NCBI GenBank assembly: GCA_036939975.1
Contig: JALLPB010000260.1
Coordinates: 1-20,119, forward strand
Length of the DNA stretch: 20,119 nucleotides
Direction: 5' to 3'
Source of the DNA: Cyclostephanos tholiformis
Lineage: Eukaryota; Bacillariophyta; Thalassiosirophyceae; Thalassiosirales; Thalassiosiraceae
A program made the translations under genes and the position numbers. Below the pieces are notes generated by a model that saw nothing but the letters and a program-made list of their open reading frames with translations, was not told where the DNA came from and made no database searches. Of the stretch, positions 1-8,944 are shown one piece after another; positions within the stretch are counted from its first letter, which is position 1; every line of letters starts with the position of its first letter.

Positions 1-7
1 GGAAAAT

Positions 8-112
8 GCCGACACAAATATGAGCCGACACACTAAAAATCATGTTGCCAAAATTGGCCTGTCGGTACGAAAATAGGCGTAATTTCGCCTTGTCGCCGAC
101 ATGTCGCCGACA
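8..112. repeat. Cluster of GCCGACA motifs and tandem palindromes
   Basis: GCCGACACA occurs as direct copies at 8-16 and 24-32. A related TGTCGG lies near 60-65, and two back-to-back copies of the palindrome TGTCGCCGACA fill 91-112. The motif is thus present in both orientations several times in about 105 bp. It lies just beyond the 3' end of a decayed transposase on the minus strand, so these could be subterminal transposase-binding repeats of that element. The matching right-hand terminus was not found, so this assignment is inference. Confidence 0.5.
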
Positions 113-189
113 TTACCAGCCAAGTTCACTAGCATGTTATTGTTATAACTATTGATTTCTATTAAGAATTGGTTTACCTATAAGTAGCA

Positions 190-1411
190 TGAAGATATTA
201 ATTTTTGGACAATTAAAAAACTCTTAAAAGTTACGGTTTAAGAATTTTTGTTCCACATTGGCGTGCACCATACCAACTGCATCCCAAGATTCTCAGCAGG
301 ATTGCAGTCATTGTGGGGACACTTGACCTTGTCCGGGTGGCCAACGTAGCTGTTGTTGGCCTCGATATAGTTGCCCGGCTTAAGGAGGTGTTACAGGATG
401 TCAGAGACAATCCTTAGGTCCATCCAAGCACTGGCAGGGTATGCCCACCTAACTCACACCAAATTTCCAGCGAGGATGTTAATGCCAAGCCTGTATTGGA
501 GCACTGATTTCCCACTGTACTTGTAGTGGGAGCCAAAAAAGTTCCCCTCCTGGGCAACTCACTTCTGCAGGATCCAAAGATCCTTGCCATCGATCATTAT
601 CAGACAATCAATTCCAACCTTGTGTTTGAAATGGCATTCAAACATGATCTGTGGTTTTGCAAGATGGGGGGGATAATGCAATGAGGTGAGATGATGTTGG
701 GCACGAAGACTTACCACATGGTCTGCAAGCTCAACGATGCTTGGTAGGGAATTCCACGGAATTCCGGTTTCTGGATCTTTTTTTGGCCTTTTTTCCCGGT
801 AATTTTTTTCCAATCGGAAGAAAAGAAAATGATGTAATTGGAATATGTCCCCGCCACTTAGGAATAGCTAAAAATCCGTCCTATGTAGAAAAATTATTGA
901 ATTCTGTCGGAATTCCAATTTCTTGATTTCTCTCCAGAGAGATTTTCTGAACATTTTCTGACCAGAATTGTCAGAATTTCAAGCTCGGAACAGGAATTCC
1001 AAATTCTGCTGCTCCCAGAAATTGGAAGCCAAAATCGGAATTCCCAACCAAGCAACAATGCAAGCAGCAGCCACACCCACTTCTTCATTGTTTGGGGTCA
1101 ATGGCACCCCTTGTCAACCCGCCAAAGGTGGCACATCTGGGGCCCTCTCATGGATAAACCTTCAAAAAATAGAGAGAACCAAAGCAAATGCTTGGCTTGC
1201 ACTTTTCAGGGTGCAGGCCCCCCTCCCTGAGCATATTCCACACCATTTTCTTTACAATTTCAAAGGAGGGGAAGTGGCGGTCCTCTGTGGCGGCTGTCCC
1301 GGGCGGCACAAAAAACTTGATGTTCTCCATCTCCTTGTCATTGTGGATCCCATCATTGTCACTTGTGTCACCTCCGCCATTGCCTATGTTGTTGTCTTTG
1401 ACTTCACTCAC
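190..1411 (-). pseudogene. Decayed DDE (Harbinger-type) transposase, interrupted by a MITE-like insertion
   Basis: Read on the minus strand, recognisable pieces of one transposase follow in order. Near 1150-1230 is a segment containing CFGSLYFLKVYP, then a stop and CATFGGLTRG. Near 1075-1100 is a DPK/MKKWVW segment, out of frame as if one A were lost. After the insertion at 739-1053 come VELADHVV (about 715-735) and then MIDGKDLWIL, whose Asp fits the first catalytic D. An AYPASAWMDL stretch fits the second catalytic region, and HPDKVKCP follows. In-frame stops occur after LQK (near 557) and at two further sites downstream; a further frameshift near 265 may hide the last acidic residue. The family call rests on the order of these motifs as known in stramenopile Harbinger/ISL2EU-like elements. 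The gene is clearly dead. The 5' end is uncertain and may extend to about 1670. Confidence 0.65.
739..1053. mobile_element. MITE-like element with 17-bp terminal inverted repeats
   Basis: The left end is GCTTGGTAGGGAATTCC (739-755). The right end, reverse-complemented, is GCTTGGTTGGGAATTCC (1037-1053), giving 16 of 17 matches. The flanks are aacgat (733-738) and aacaat (1054-1059), a candidate 6-bp target-site duplication with one mismatch. The element is 315 bp, AT-rich internally with extra GGAATTCC cores, and has no credible ORF. Transposase-like sequence on either side (MKKWVW to the right, VELADHVV to the left, minus strand) is separated by exactly this block, which supports insertion into an existing transposase gene. 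The superfamily is not determined. Confidence 0.65.
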
Positions 1412-2337
1412 CTATTATGGTTCTTGGAGGGGGTGGCCTTGCTGTCACAAATGGCAATGGGGGGAGGAGCAGATGACAGAATTTTTTTCTAACAATTATG
1501 AAAATATGGTGGTTGTTGAGGGGATGGTGCGCTGTCATCGGAGAGGGGGAGCAGCGCCTGTGCTGTGGGATGTCAGGGGAGATAGGGGGGGGTGCTTGTG
1601 CAAAGAGTCATTGGTGCCAGACTTGCTGTTGCCAAGAATGGTGCTGTTGAAGTTGGGGGAGGGGGGGTGAATTAATATTTTATGGTGGGAGGGAGGGAGT
1701 TGTGAGCTGTAATGTATCTAGCCTCACTACTAAAAAAGTTTTTACAAGTTCCAGTTACTGCCGGGAATGATGGGGAGGTAGAGTATTTTATTTGCCACCA
1801 CCCCCAAGAGCAAGGCAGCTACCCCAGCAAAGAAGGCCAGCCCCAAGATAATGGGGGAGGACATCATCAACCTTGACACCTCCCCTAGAAAGAAGTGCAT
1901 TACGGCACTGCTGACCATGCTGCGAGGTACTTCTCCACATTGACCACCAAGGGATACATGGTTAATCCATATTCTGTGGGTTTAAAGAATCGCATCAACA
2001 TGGTGTTCTGCGAATGTGGGTTCCCCCCTCAAGCTGTGCCAAGTGGATGTCAAGCAATTGACATGAATTGGCATTGTGCACTGGTATTTTTGTTTGCAAA
2101 GTGGCAGGAGAGTGTATGCTGCCACACTGACAGCTACTGACGAGCGTAACAGACTCCAAAAGGCAGAAGATCTGTGTCAATTTTTTGACACACTTTCGAA
2201 GCACGAGCGAGGGGTTTGATTTTGCATAGTAGGGGCAGGTTTTCCCGGCTAGGTGGAAGGGCATCCCCACGTCAAAGATGGGATAAGTGTCAGACAAGCA
2301 AGCAATCTACAAAAAGATGGTGTAAGATGGCCATGTA
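1412..2337. other. Decayed coding-like sequence, no intact gene
   Basis: About 0.9 kb with no intact gene. The left part (to about 1670) may be the low-complexity N-terminus of the minus-strand transposase, but it is broken by stops. On the plus strand, a lysine-rich stretch at 1782-1943 (ATTPKSKAATPAKKASPK and following) ends in a stop. A different frame at 1895-2140 then reads on for about 80 codons. This looks like frameshifted remains of an unrecognised protein, possibly another mobile-element ORF. Confidence 0.35.
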
Positions 2338-2688
2338 GGTGATGATGATTTGAACAATCCCGACCCACGGAATGATGAATACGAGAATGAGCTCAAGCAT
2401 CTGAAAATGGCGCAAATCCTCATACGGGCGGTTCAAGGTGCAGAAGAAGAGGGATGCCGCTTTGAAGTACAAAAAATGTCTCCCGAGGAGAGATCAGCCT
2501 TCCTTCTGCAGTGTGCCGAGATGTTTGCCGCGGACGATGCCTCCGCTGCTGACGATCCTCCCCAACTAACATTACTCCAGTGTAGAGAGTATATTAAATT
2601 AGTTATGTATATTTTTTTCCATCATATTATTGCATTTTATCATTGGCCCATGCGGCCATGTCCGGGATTGTTGATTTTATTTTTCTAG
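2326..2688 (+). pseudogene. Open coding-like fragment, unrecognised
   Basis: After a stop at 2323-2325 the plus frame stays open to 2688. It encodes an acidic, helical-looking stretch with DPRNDEYENELKHLKMAQ and MSPEERSAFLLQCAEMF, followed by an Asp/Ala-rich tail; after about 2580 the composition becomes non-coding-like. No in-frame ATG precedes the conserved-looking part. It could be an isolated exon, a gene fragment or chance. I do not recognise the family. Confidence 0.2.
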
Positions 2689-3401
2689 GTAAAAACATCC
2701 CCCCCCCCTTATAAATCGTTCCACTGCTCATCTCGTCCTGCGATTCAAACAAAACCACTTCACCCTATGTCAGGCAGTATATGGCGCTGCCGCCGGTGCT
2801 GGTGGGCAGTTGTCCGACATCCGTGGGGGGGGGGGACCTAAGGGTTAACAACGTGACCAACTTCGCGAGGGGTCGGGGGGTCGTCGTCCGACCATGGCGA
2901 GGGGTCAAACGAAGGGCTGCCATGGTGGGGTCTCGTTTAGCCAAAAAAACTGATTTGTCCGTTGGGTCCAAAAATAATACCGCAGAACCTGGTACAAGTT
3001 CTACGATAGGACCCGATATGCCAAGTAAAAAAGCACGTTGGGGTCGAAGGGCTGTATAGCAATCGACAATATGTGCGTGAGAAGTGAATGAGAACGACTC
3101 ACAAAACCTAATGACCATGACTCATACTTGCTTCCGATTAAATAATATGATTTGTGTTGGTAGTAAGTACGATAGTGTATTATTTCACTCACGCTCACTT
3201 TATCTCTTTCTATTCGTGAAAACCACCGTCTAAAACAAACACAAAAGCGGCCCAGGGACTCGTGAAAGAGGTTGGCGAATGGGAATGAACAACACATCAC
3301 ATCCGCGAATGCTCCGTTTGAACATGCGATAAACCAATACCTCATAAAAATCAAAATCGCTCTATCATCCTCTCCTCTCCAATAAAAACAATCGAAAGGC
3401 C
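2689..3401. other. Spacer upstream of the cyclin gene
   Basis: No convincing gene. It holds a run of C followed by TATAAAT (2710-2716), a G-run near 2825-2837, and a 10-bp direct repeat GCGAGGGGTC in the 2860-2910 region. Open frames on both strands across 2765-3118 lack family resemblance. The last 100 bp before 3402 are AT-rich and probably form the cyclin promoter and 5' UTR. Confidence 0.4.
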
Positions 3402-4298
3402 ATGACGATCAACGACAATCGCACCGACATCCTCTGCCGCCTCGACGCCATGTTGGTCAAGGAAGCGACGTCGAGCGCGAGATGCGTCAACTACTTCCGC
3501 TCGTGCGTCGGCGGCGGCATCGACGAATCGTGTCGACTGGCCATGACGACTTGGTTACGACAGGTACAACGCCAGCTCGATCTAAGTCCAGATGTCGTGC
3601 GTATCGCGCTGTCGATATTCGATCGGTACCTCTCCTCGGGGAGGGGCGGCTCCGACCGTGCCCTGAGGAACAAATCCGACTTCCAACTCGCGGCGATCAC
3701 CGCCTTCTACATAGCCGTCAAGATCAACGAGCCGGTGGTACTCGGGATCGACATGCTCCTAATCGTTTGTCGTCGGGCATACACCGAGGATGACTTCGTG
3801 TCCATGGAAATGGACATCCTATCCGCGATAAATTGGAGCGTATCGTATCACACGGCCATGGACTATGCACGTGCGCTCCTGGAGCTGATATGCGAGGACG
3901 AATGCCTCCCCCCATGCGTCGCGCGCGACCTCCTCGGCGTCTGCGAGAGGCGGATGGACGATGCCATCGCAGACATCGATCTATCGTGCCTGAGCCGGTC
4001 CGAGTTGGGCACGCGATGCGCGGCACGCTCGTTGGCAGAGAACGAATTCCTATCCCCCGTGGAAAAGGAGGCCATATGGATCCGACTGTCGGAATCGTTG
4101 ATCGTCGACCAATCATCGATGGAAGAAGTCGCATCTTTTCAATATCTTGCACGCCGCGCATCTTCATTCAAGCCCAAAGTTATTGTTTCGAAACTCGATT
4201 CGTCGTCACGACAGCTGTCTAGTGCTGATATTTCAACATACAGCACCGCCGGATCATCGTCCCCGATTTGTATTTCCTGCGCGGCACGACAGGCGTAA
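3402..4298 (+). CDS. Cyclin, resembling diatom-specific cyclins
   Basis: A 298-residue, intronless protein with one cyclin box at about residues 42-155. Visible landmarks are WLRQVQRQLDLSPD (helix 1 region), ALSIFDRYLSS (71-79), FQLAAITAFYIAVKINEP (94-111) and YTEDDFVSMEMDILSAINW (127-145). These match the N-terminal cyclin fold that binds a cyclin-dependent kinase. The FQLAA..A.YIAVK pattern and short overall length resemble the expanded diatom-specific cyclins thought to link cell-cycle entry to nutrient or light signals. The specific CDK partner cannot be read from the sequence. The second fold is poorly conserved and the C-terminus is Ser-rich. The ATG sits in AAAGGCCATGA, with an AT-rich leader. 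The gene is convergent with the transporter gene, 124 bp away. Confidence 0.85.
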   Translation: MTINDNRTDILCRLDAMLVKEATSSARCVNYFRSCVGGGIDESCRLAMTTWLRQVQRQLDLSPDVVRIALSIFDRYLSSGRGGSDRALRNKSDFQLAAITAFYIAVKINEPVVLGIDMLLIVCRRAYTEDDFVSMEMDILSAINWSVSYHTAMDYARALLELICEDECLPPCVARDLLGVCERRMDDAIADIDLSCLSRSELGTRCAARSLAENEFLSPVEKEAIWIRLSESLIVDQSSMEEVASFQYLARRASSFKPKVIVSKLDSSSRQLSSADISTYSTAGSSSPICISCAARQA

Positions 4299-4422
4299 TG
4301 AAGATCATAATTCAGAATATTGTAATGCGTATATATGATCTTCCAAACTTTTCTATACAGACTAAAGCTAAACTTCTCTAGAGGACTGCACTCAACGGAA
4401 CAGGTTTATCCCCCACCCAGGA

Positions 4423-7218
4423 TCATTCGCTGTATGAAACCTCGACCGTACGATTCAGGATGTCGGACGAACTAACGTCGTCGCCATCCTCGATGGGCAG
4501 GCCTTGCTCAGAATCGCCGTCGCCATCATCGTTCTCGGATCGATCGCATTCGGCGTCGTCCTCGACAATAGTCTCTCCGTCGTCATCGTCGTCGTAACAC
4601 TGGGAGGGCTTGGTGTGTATACTAAGGCCGCAGGATTCGTACGCGTCCCATCCACCGTTGTTCCCCACGCTGAAGTAATACCCGAAGGAGAAGTAGAACG
4701 CCACGGCGAGGGATAGGAATAGTATCAGGAACGCGAGGTCGGTCCACGGGAGCTGCGCGACGAGGTACCAGTTGACCGCTATCCCGAGGAGGGGCAGGTA
4801 TGGCACGAGGGGCGCACGGAAGTATTCCTCCTCCACCGACACCACCCCGACAGTCATGTGCTGCGTGGTGGCCCGACGCGTCTTACCTCCAAAGTAGGGG
4901 GCGGCGGGACACCGACGCTTAATAAAAACGCAGGTCGAGAGAGATGCCAGACAGCACAGTCCGGTCAGGACCATGCCAAGTTTCGACGTGCAAACGTGCG
5001 TCAACAACAATCCCGAAACGAAGCTTATCGCGTTGAAGCAAGCGAGCGACCTCTCCAGGAGGCCGGGGTCATCGTCCGGCGATTCGTGCCGCATCAGCAC
5101 TAGGGACGAGTTCGTCATGGAGAACGCCACGAGCACGCCGGCCGAGATGAAATCGTTGAGATACTTCAGACGAACGAAGGACGCTATGAGCGTCATGAGC
5201 GCGCCGGCGAAGAGAGTGCCGTTGCGCATGTTCCCCGTGTCGTCCACGATCCCGAACCACGGCGGCATCAGACCATCGCACGCGAGGGCGAACGTGAGTC
5301 GCGGCTGTGCCATCAGGGCCACGAGGACGGCGAGGGGGAGGAAGACCAATTCGCCGAGGCTAGCGGCGGTGCTCGCCCAAGCGATATCCCTGGCCTCGAA
5401 GGCGTCGGGGAAGCCGCCCACGGGACTTATCGTATCGTACGGGAGCATCCCCGAGAGCGCGAACGTACCGATCATGTAGCAAACGGTGAGAATCGCTATC
5501 GTGTACATGATCGCGCGTGGCATATTCCTCTGGGGCTCGATCGCCTCGGCGGTGAAGCACGACACCTCGTCGAAACCGAGATATCCCATGAACGACACAG
5601 TCCCCCCGGCGAAGAAGCCGTTGATACCCAGGGCGGGGGGGAGGAAGGGGGAAAGGTTCCGAGCCTCCAGTAGACCGAGGGCCACGAATGCTATGCCTAC
5701 GACCGACGCGACCATGAACGCCGTGACGTAATTCGTAACCGCCTTGCTCTCCTTCACGCCATTCAGGAGTAGCATCGACGTCGATGCCGCGAGGAGGAAG
5801 GCTAGCGGATTGAAATTCCATCCCGGACGTAGCAGTCGCACGGCCCAACTATGACGATCGTACTCGTCGGGACGGTACGTGCCGCTACCGCCGTCGTCCC
5901 CCATGGGGTAGGTCCCATCATCGTCGTCGTGCCCGATCATAGTCGTTCCCCCTCCGAGAGTCGATCGGGCCAGCGCCGCCAGCGCCCAAACGACCATCTT
6001 GTCTCCCCATCCCCTGGCGATAGCGCTCGCGCTAACCAGATACTCCAGGCTGAGACATCCGGCGGCGACGACCGCCGGGAGCTCGCCCATGCTCGCGTAG
6101 GCGTAAGCGTACGTCGATCCGGCCGCGGGTACCTGCCCGGCCAATTCCGCGAAGCAAAAGCCGGACAGAAGAGCGGGGATCGCGCTCAGGAGCCAGCAGA
6201 AGATCGACGACGGACCCGCGTACGTCGACGTCAGGAGGCCGCACAGGAGGAAGAATCCGGTCCCGAGCGTCCCCCCGACGCCCACGGCGATTAGATCGAT
6301 CAGGCCGAGGTGACGCTCGACGTGACCGTGGGTGGGAACGGGGGGCGCGTGCAACGACGGATGCATCCGCGCGGCGGGCGGGGGGGATGACGACGTCGTC
6401 GCGTCGTCCGTTCGCGAAAGGGAGCCGCCCGCACCCTTCACTCCCGCCGACGACGTCGCCGACGACGCCGCGGCGCCCCCCCAAAATTCCGACGACGCGA
6501 TGGACGACCCAGACGTGCGCATGGATGGATGCGCGCTCCCGAGCGGGTGCATGCCGTTCGTCTGCTGTTCCGACGACTGTCGAAGGTGATGGTGATATAG
6601 CAGTGGGAGGGATTCCGACGACATCCCTATCGGCTTGCGCAGGAATGGATTCGACCTCACCTTCCCACTGATCAATAGCGGGCGGGAGGGCGAGGGATGA
6701 TTGTTTTTATCGCCATCGAATGCCACCAACGACGTCGACGACGACATCATCATCCGTCCGCCGCCGCCGCCGCCGCCGCCGAGGACGAGCGACGACGACC
6801 TCCCCCGGCGACGGCCCGGGGTGGTCGAACCCTCGTCGCCGTCGACGCCATCGCCGCCGTATTCGTGCTCCCGTCGCTGACGTCTCATGCCACCGAGCCT
6901 CGACGAGGATCCGTACGATGGCACGGTCGACGGGATGAATTTGGGCGACATCGTCGACGACGACGATGGGCGACGCGTGCGCCGACGCTGCTGCGGCTGT
7001 TGTGGGGGGGGAACATTCCGCCGAACGCTGTACCACGGGCTGGTTTGGGTGGGAAGGACAAGGCATGGGGAGGTGGAGACCGACGACGATGACGGAAGAG
7101 GAGGAGGGGGGGGGGGAGGGGGGTGTTGTCGTCGACGTTGTTGGGGGGCATCACCGCCATCGTCACCTCGGACGACTTGACCGTCGCCCCCCTCGCGCGT
7201 CTGACGGGCGGACGACAT
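4423..7218 (-). CDS. Cationic amino-acid transporter-like permease (APC superfamily) with long N-terminal extension
   Basis: An intronless protein of about 931 residues. The transport core begins near residue 302 with RHLGLIDLIAVGVGGTLGTG, the glycine-rich first helix of APC/SLC7-type permeases. It continues with FAELAGQVPAAGSTYAYAY and SLEYLVSASAIARGWGDK; the helix-6 region reads MGYLGFDEVSCFTAEAIEPQ (about 544-563), followed by MPRAI. About a dozen hydrophobic segments are visible, the last near 825-850. The best family match is the CAT group, proton- or facilitated uptake of basic amino acids across the plasma membrane or tonoplast; the substrate is inference. The first 300 residues are low complexity (Pro, Ser, Gly, Arg runs). 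A hydrophilic Asp/Gly-rich loop lies at about 424-455, and the C-terminal tail is acidic. The first ATG (7216-7218) is taken as the start; a GTG lies directly upstream. Confidence 0.85.
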   Translation of the reverse strand: MSSARQTREGGDGQVVRGDDGGDAPQQRRRQHPPPPPPPPLPSSSSVSTSPCLVLPTQTSPWYSVRRNVPPPQQPQQRRRTRRPSSSSTMSPKFIPSTVPSYGSSSRLGGMRRQRREHEYGGDGVDGDEGSTTPGRRRGRSSSLVLGGGGGGGGRMMMSSSTSLVAFDGDKNNHPSPSRPLLISGKVRSNPFLRKPIGMSSESLPLLYHHHLRQSSEQQTNGMHPLGSAHPSMRTSGSSIASSEFWGGAAASSATSSAGVKGAGGSLSRTDDATTSSSPPPAARMHPSLHAPPVPTHGHVERHLGLIDLIAVGVGGTLGTGFFLLCGLLTSTYAGPSSIFCWLLSAIPALLSGFCFAELAGQVPAAGSTYAYAYASMGELPAVVAAGCLSLEYLVSASAIARGWGDKMVVWALAALARSTLGGGTTMIGHDDDDGTYPMGDDGGSGTYRPDEYDRHSWAVRLLRPGWNFNPLAFLLAASTSMLLLNGVKESKAVTNYVTAFMVASVVGIAFVALGLLEARNLSPFLPPALGINGFFAGGTVSFMGYLGFDEVSCFTAEAIEPQRNMPRAIMYTIAILTVCYMIGTFALSGMLPYDTISPVGGFPDAFEARDIAWASTAASLGELVFLPLAVLVALMAQPRLTFALACDGLMPPWFGIVDDTGNMRNGTLFAGALMTLIASFVRLKYLNDFISAGVLVAFSMTNSSLVLMRHESPDDDPGLLERSLACFNAISFVSGLLLTHVCTSKLGMVLTGLCCLASLSTCVFIKRRCPAAPYFGGKTRRATTQHMTVGVVSVEEEYFRAPLVPYLPLLGIAVNWYLVAQLPWTDLAFLILFLSLAVAFYFSFGYYFSVGNNGGWDAYESCGLSIHTKPSQCYDDDDDGETIVEDDAECDRSENDDGDGDSEQGLPIEDGDDVSSSDILNRTVEVSYSE
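6758..6781. repeat. CCG trinucleotide repeat coding for polyglycine
   Basis: Eight CCG units on the plus strand encode the Gly run in the N-terminal extension of the minus-strand transporter. A G-rich tract near 7098-7120 likewise encodes its proline run. These are slippage-prone simple repeats in a region without a recognised domain. Confidence 0.75.
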
Positions 7219-7495
7219 CACTCATCCAATTTTTAGCCCAGAGCAATGCCTTCGAGTCATCCCCCCCCTCTCTCCTACCTCCCAGGGTAAATCACAAAAA
7301 TCTCTCCTCAATTCACCATCATCCTCGCCTTCCCTCGAGTTTGGAATATGAGAAAAGGGAATATTGGAAAATTCTTTTTTTTTTTAGGGAAAGGCCGTTT
7401 TTTCATTCGCAGAGTGGTGTGGTGGCCGGCTAGGCTGTACGATACCTACCTAGGTGGTACTTACTACTTACCATACACACCCCACATACAAAACC
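7219..7495. promoter_or_regulatory. Divergent promoter region, transporter / nucleoporin
   Basis: A 277-bp spacer between two divergently transcribed genes, so it should carry both promoters and both 5' UTRs. It contains a 13-bp T-run near 7374-7386 and a C-run near 7261-7267. No clear TATA box is visible. The assignment rests on gene orientation. Confidence 0.5.
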
Positions 7496-8574
7496 ATGCC
7501 ATTATTTTTCGATGACAACGGCCCAACGATGATGAGCGACCAAGCACGCGGATCTACGTACGACCTCCCGTCGTCGCTCGGCCTACGACGGCGCCATTTC
7601 GTCGGCGACGAAAATTCCGACCCGAACGACGACACCGCCGGCTCGAGGGCCCCGGGCACGTCGCGACGACCCCCATCGCTAACGAGGAAGCCTCCCCCGA
7701 GGGCGTCGCTCGTCGCATCGTCGTCGATCGTTGGGAAATTCGTTAATCCGGGAAGGACGAAGGACGGTGCATCGGTTACGACCGTCGTCGATGGGATGCG
7801 CACCAGGGACGAGGGTGGGACCATCGTTCGACACACGAACGATAATTACAACTCGGACGACGGGATGATCGCGGAGGACGTTTCTCTCTGGGTCGTTGGC
7901 TACGGTGAGTCCGAGGAACGAAATCCATCTCCTCCTCCTAGTTCGTTTTGCACTCATGCAATTCTCATCGATGTGAAAATCCCGCCATGGAACGAAATAC
8001 ATGCATGTATATATGTATCCCTCTCCCTCCTCTCGCCTTCGCAGGGTACAGAAACGTGGCCCAATTCCGCGCCCTGTACCATCAGCTATCGAGCTGCGGG
8101 GTCATCACCGCGCGTAGGGGCGGTTTATCCTGCTTCGGAGAGGGGAGGAGGCACGAATACGACGATGGCGGTGCGAAGGAGGACGATCGCGGCGATGATG
8201 ATCATAGTAATTGGGTCGCCGTTCGCTACGAGAGCGCCCTCCACGCGCATAAGGCGCTATGTCAACACGGGAACATCGTGAACGTCGGCGGCGGATGCAG
8301 GGGCGCGGTAATTTTCGGCGTGATGCCGTTGTCGGAACCGGGCGTCGCATCGAAATTATTTGGCATCCAATTCGCCGGAGCATCGTCGTCATCGCGGGTG
8401 GGGGCGGGAGTCGCGATGGTGGGAGGATCGTCCTCCTCACCGAGTAGGATTGACGGTCGAAGAAAATTGATTACCGAGGCTGACGTCGTGCGCGATTACG
8501 GGGACGACGAAACGAAAAGCGATTTAGATAGTTTATGTGGGAGGGTCCTGGCTTGGTTTTTCATGTGGGATTAA
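7496..8574 (+). CDS. Nup35/Nup53-like nucleoporin with RRM domain (one intron)
   Basis: Exons 7496-7904 and 8045-8574 are separated by a 140-bp intron (GTGAGT...TTCGCAG) that splits a Gly codon. The product is 312 residues. An Arg/Ser/Pro-rich N-terminus leads into an RRM of the Nup35/Nup53 (MPPN) type at about 128-232. It starts SLWVVGYGYRNVAQFRAL and continues with the NWVAVRYESALHAHKAL strand-helix and GAVIFGVMPLSE. This order matches the dimerising RRM of these inner-ring nuclear-pore proteins. The last 16 residues (DLDSLCGRVLAWFFMWD region) resemble the C-terminal amphipathic helix by which Nup53 touches the nuclear envelope. An acidic insert of about 25 residues sits inside the RRM. The start is the first in-frame ATG (CAAAACCATGCC). 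The family is likely but not certain because sequence conservation in it is low. Confidence 0.75.
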
Positions 8575-8944
8575 AACGAACACAAAATGATTTTTGGTTC
8601 ATCTCCATATTATTCTCATCGGGAAATTCGTGAGATAAGAAAGAAAAGAGAATGTTTTCAAGAGTCTATATTAATTAGATGCATCTTGTTCCGTGCAATA
8701 TAATTCTATAGAGGGTCGTTTAGTTATATTATCTTTATACCTTGTCCGAGCTTGGTTGATGTGTCGATATCGAGATATCTAGGAACCTTGTGAGAGAGAA
8801 TACCGTTCGTAACGAAAGATGGATATTTCCAGAGGGATATTTCGCAAATATCGGCTGAGGAAACCAATGCTAAGACGAACAAGGGAAAAATCAGAAAACA
8901 CAACTTCCTCATCCCCCCCCCCCTCCCCCGCCTTCCATACCGTA
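8575..8944. other. Convergent 3' spacer, nucleoporin / eIF2-beta
   Basis: A 370-bp AT-rich spacer between two convergent genes, expected to hold both 3' UTRs and polyadenylation sites. No gene, RNA gene or strong hairpin was seen. A C-run lies near 8914-8923. Confidence 0.5.

Noticed and set aside
2765..3118. Long overlapping open frames on both strands upstream of the cyclin
   Set aside because: Neither strand shows a recognisable motif, and the region is rich in G/C runs that keep frames open. It is treated as spacer.
3482..7180. Many frames of 60-170 codons inside the cyclin and transporter genes
   Set aside because: Arg/Pro-rich shadow frames produced by GC-rich codons of the real genes on the other strand or frame.
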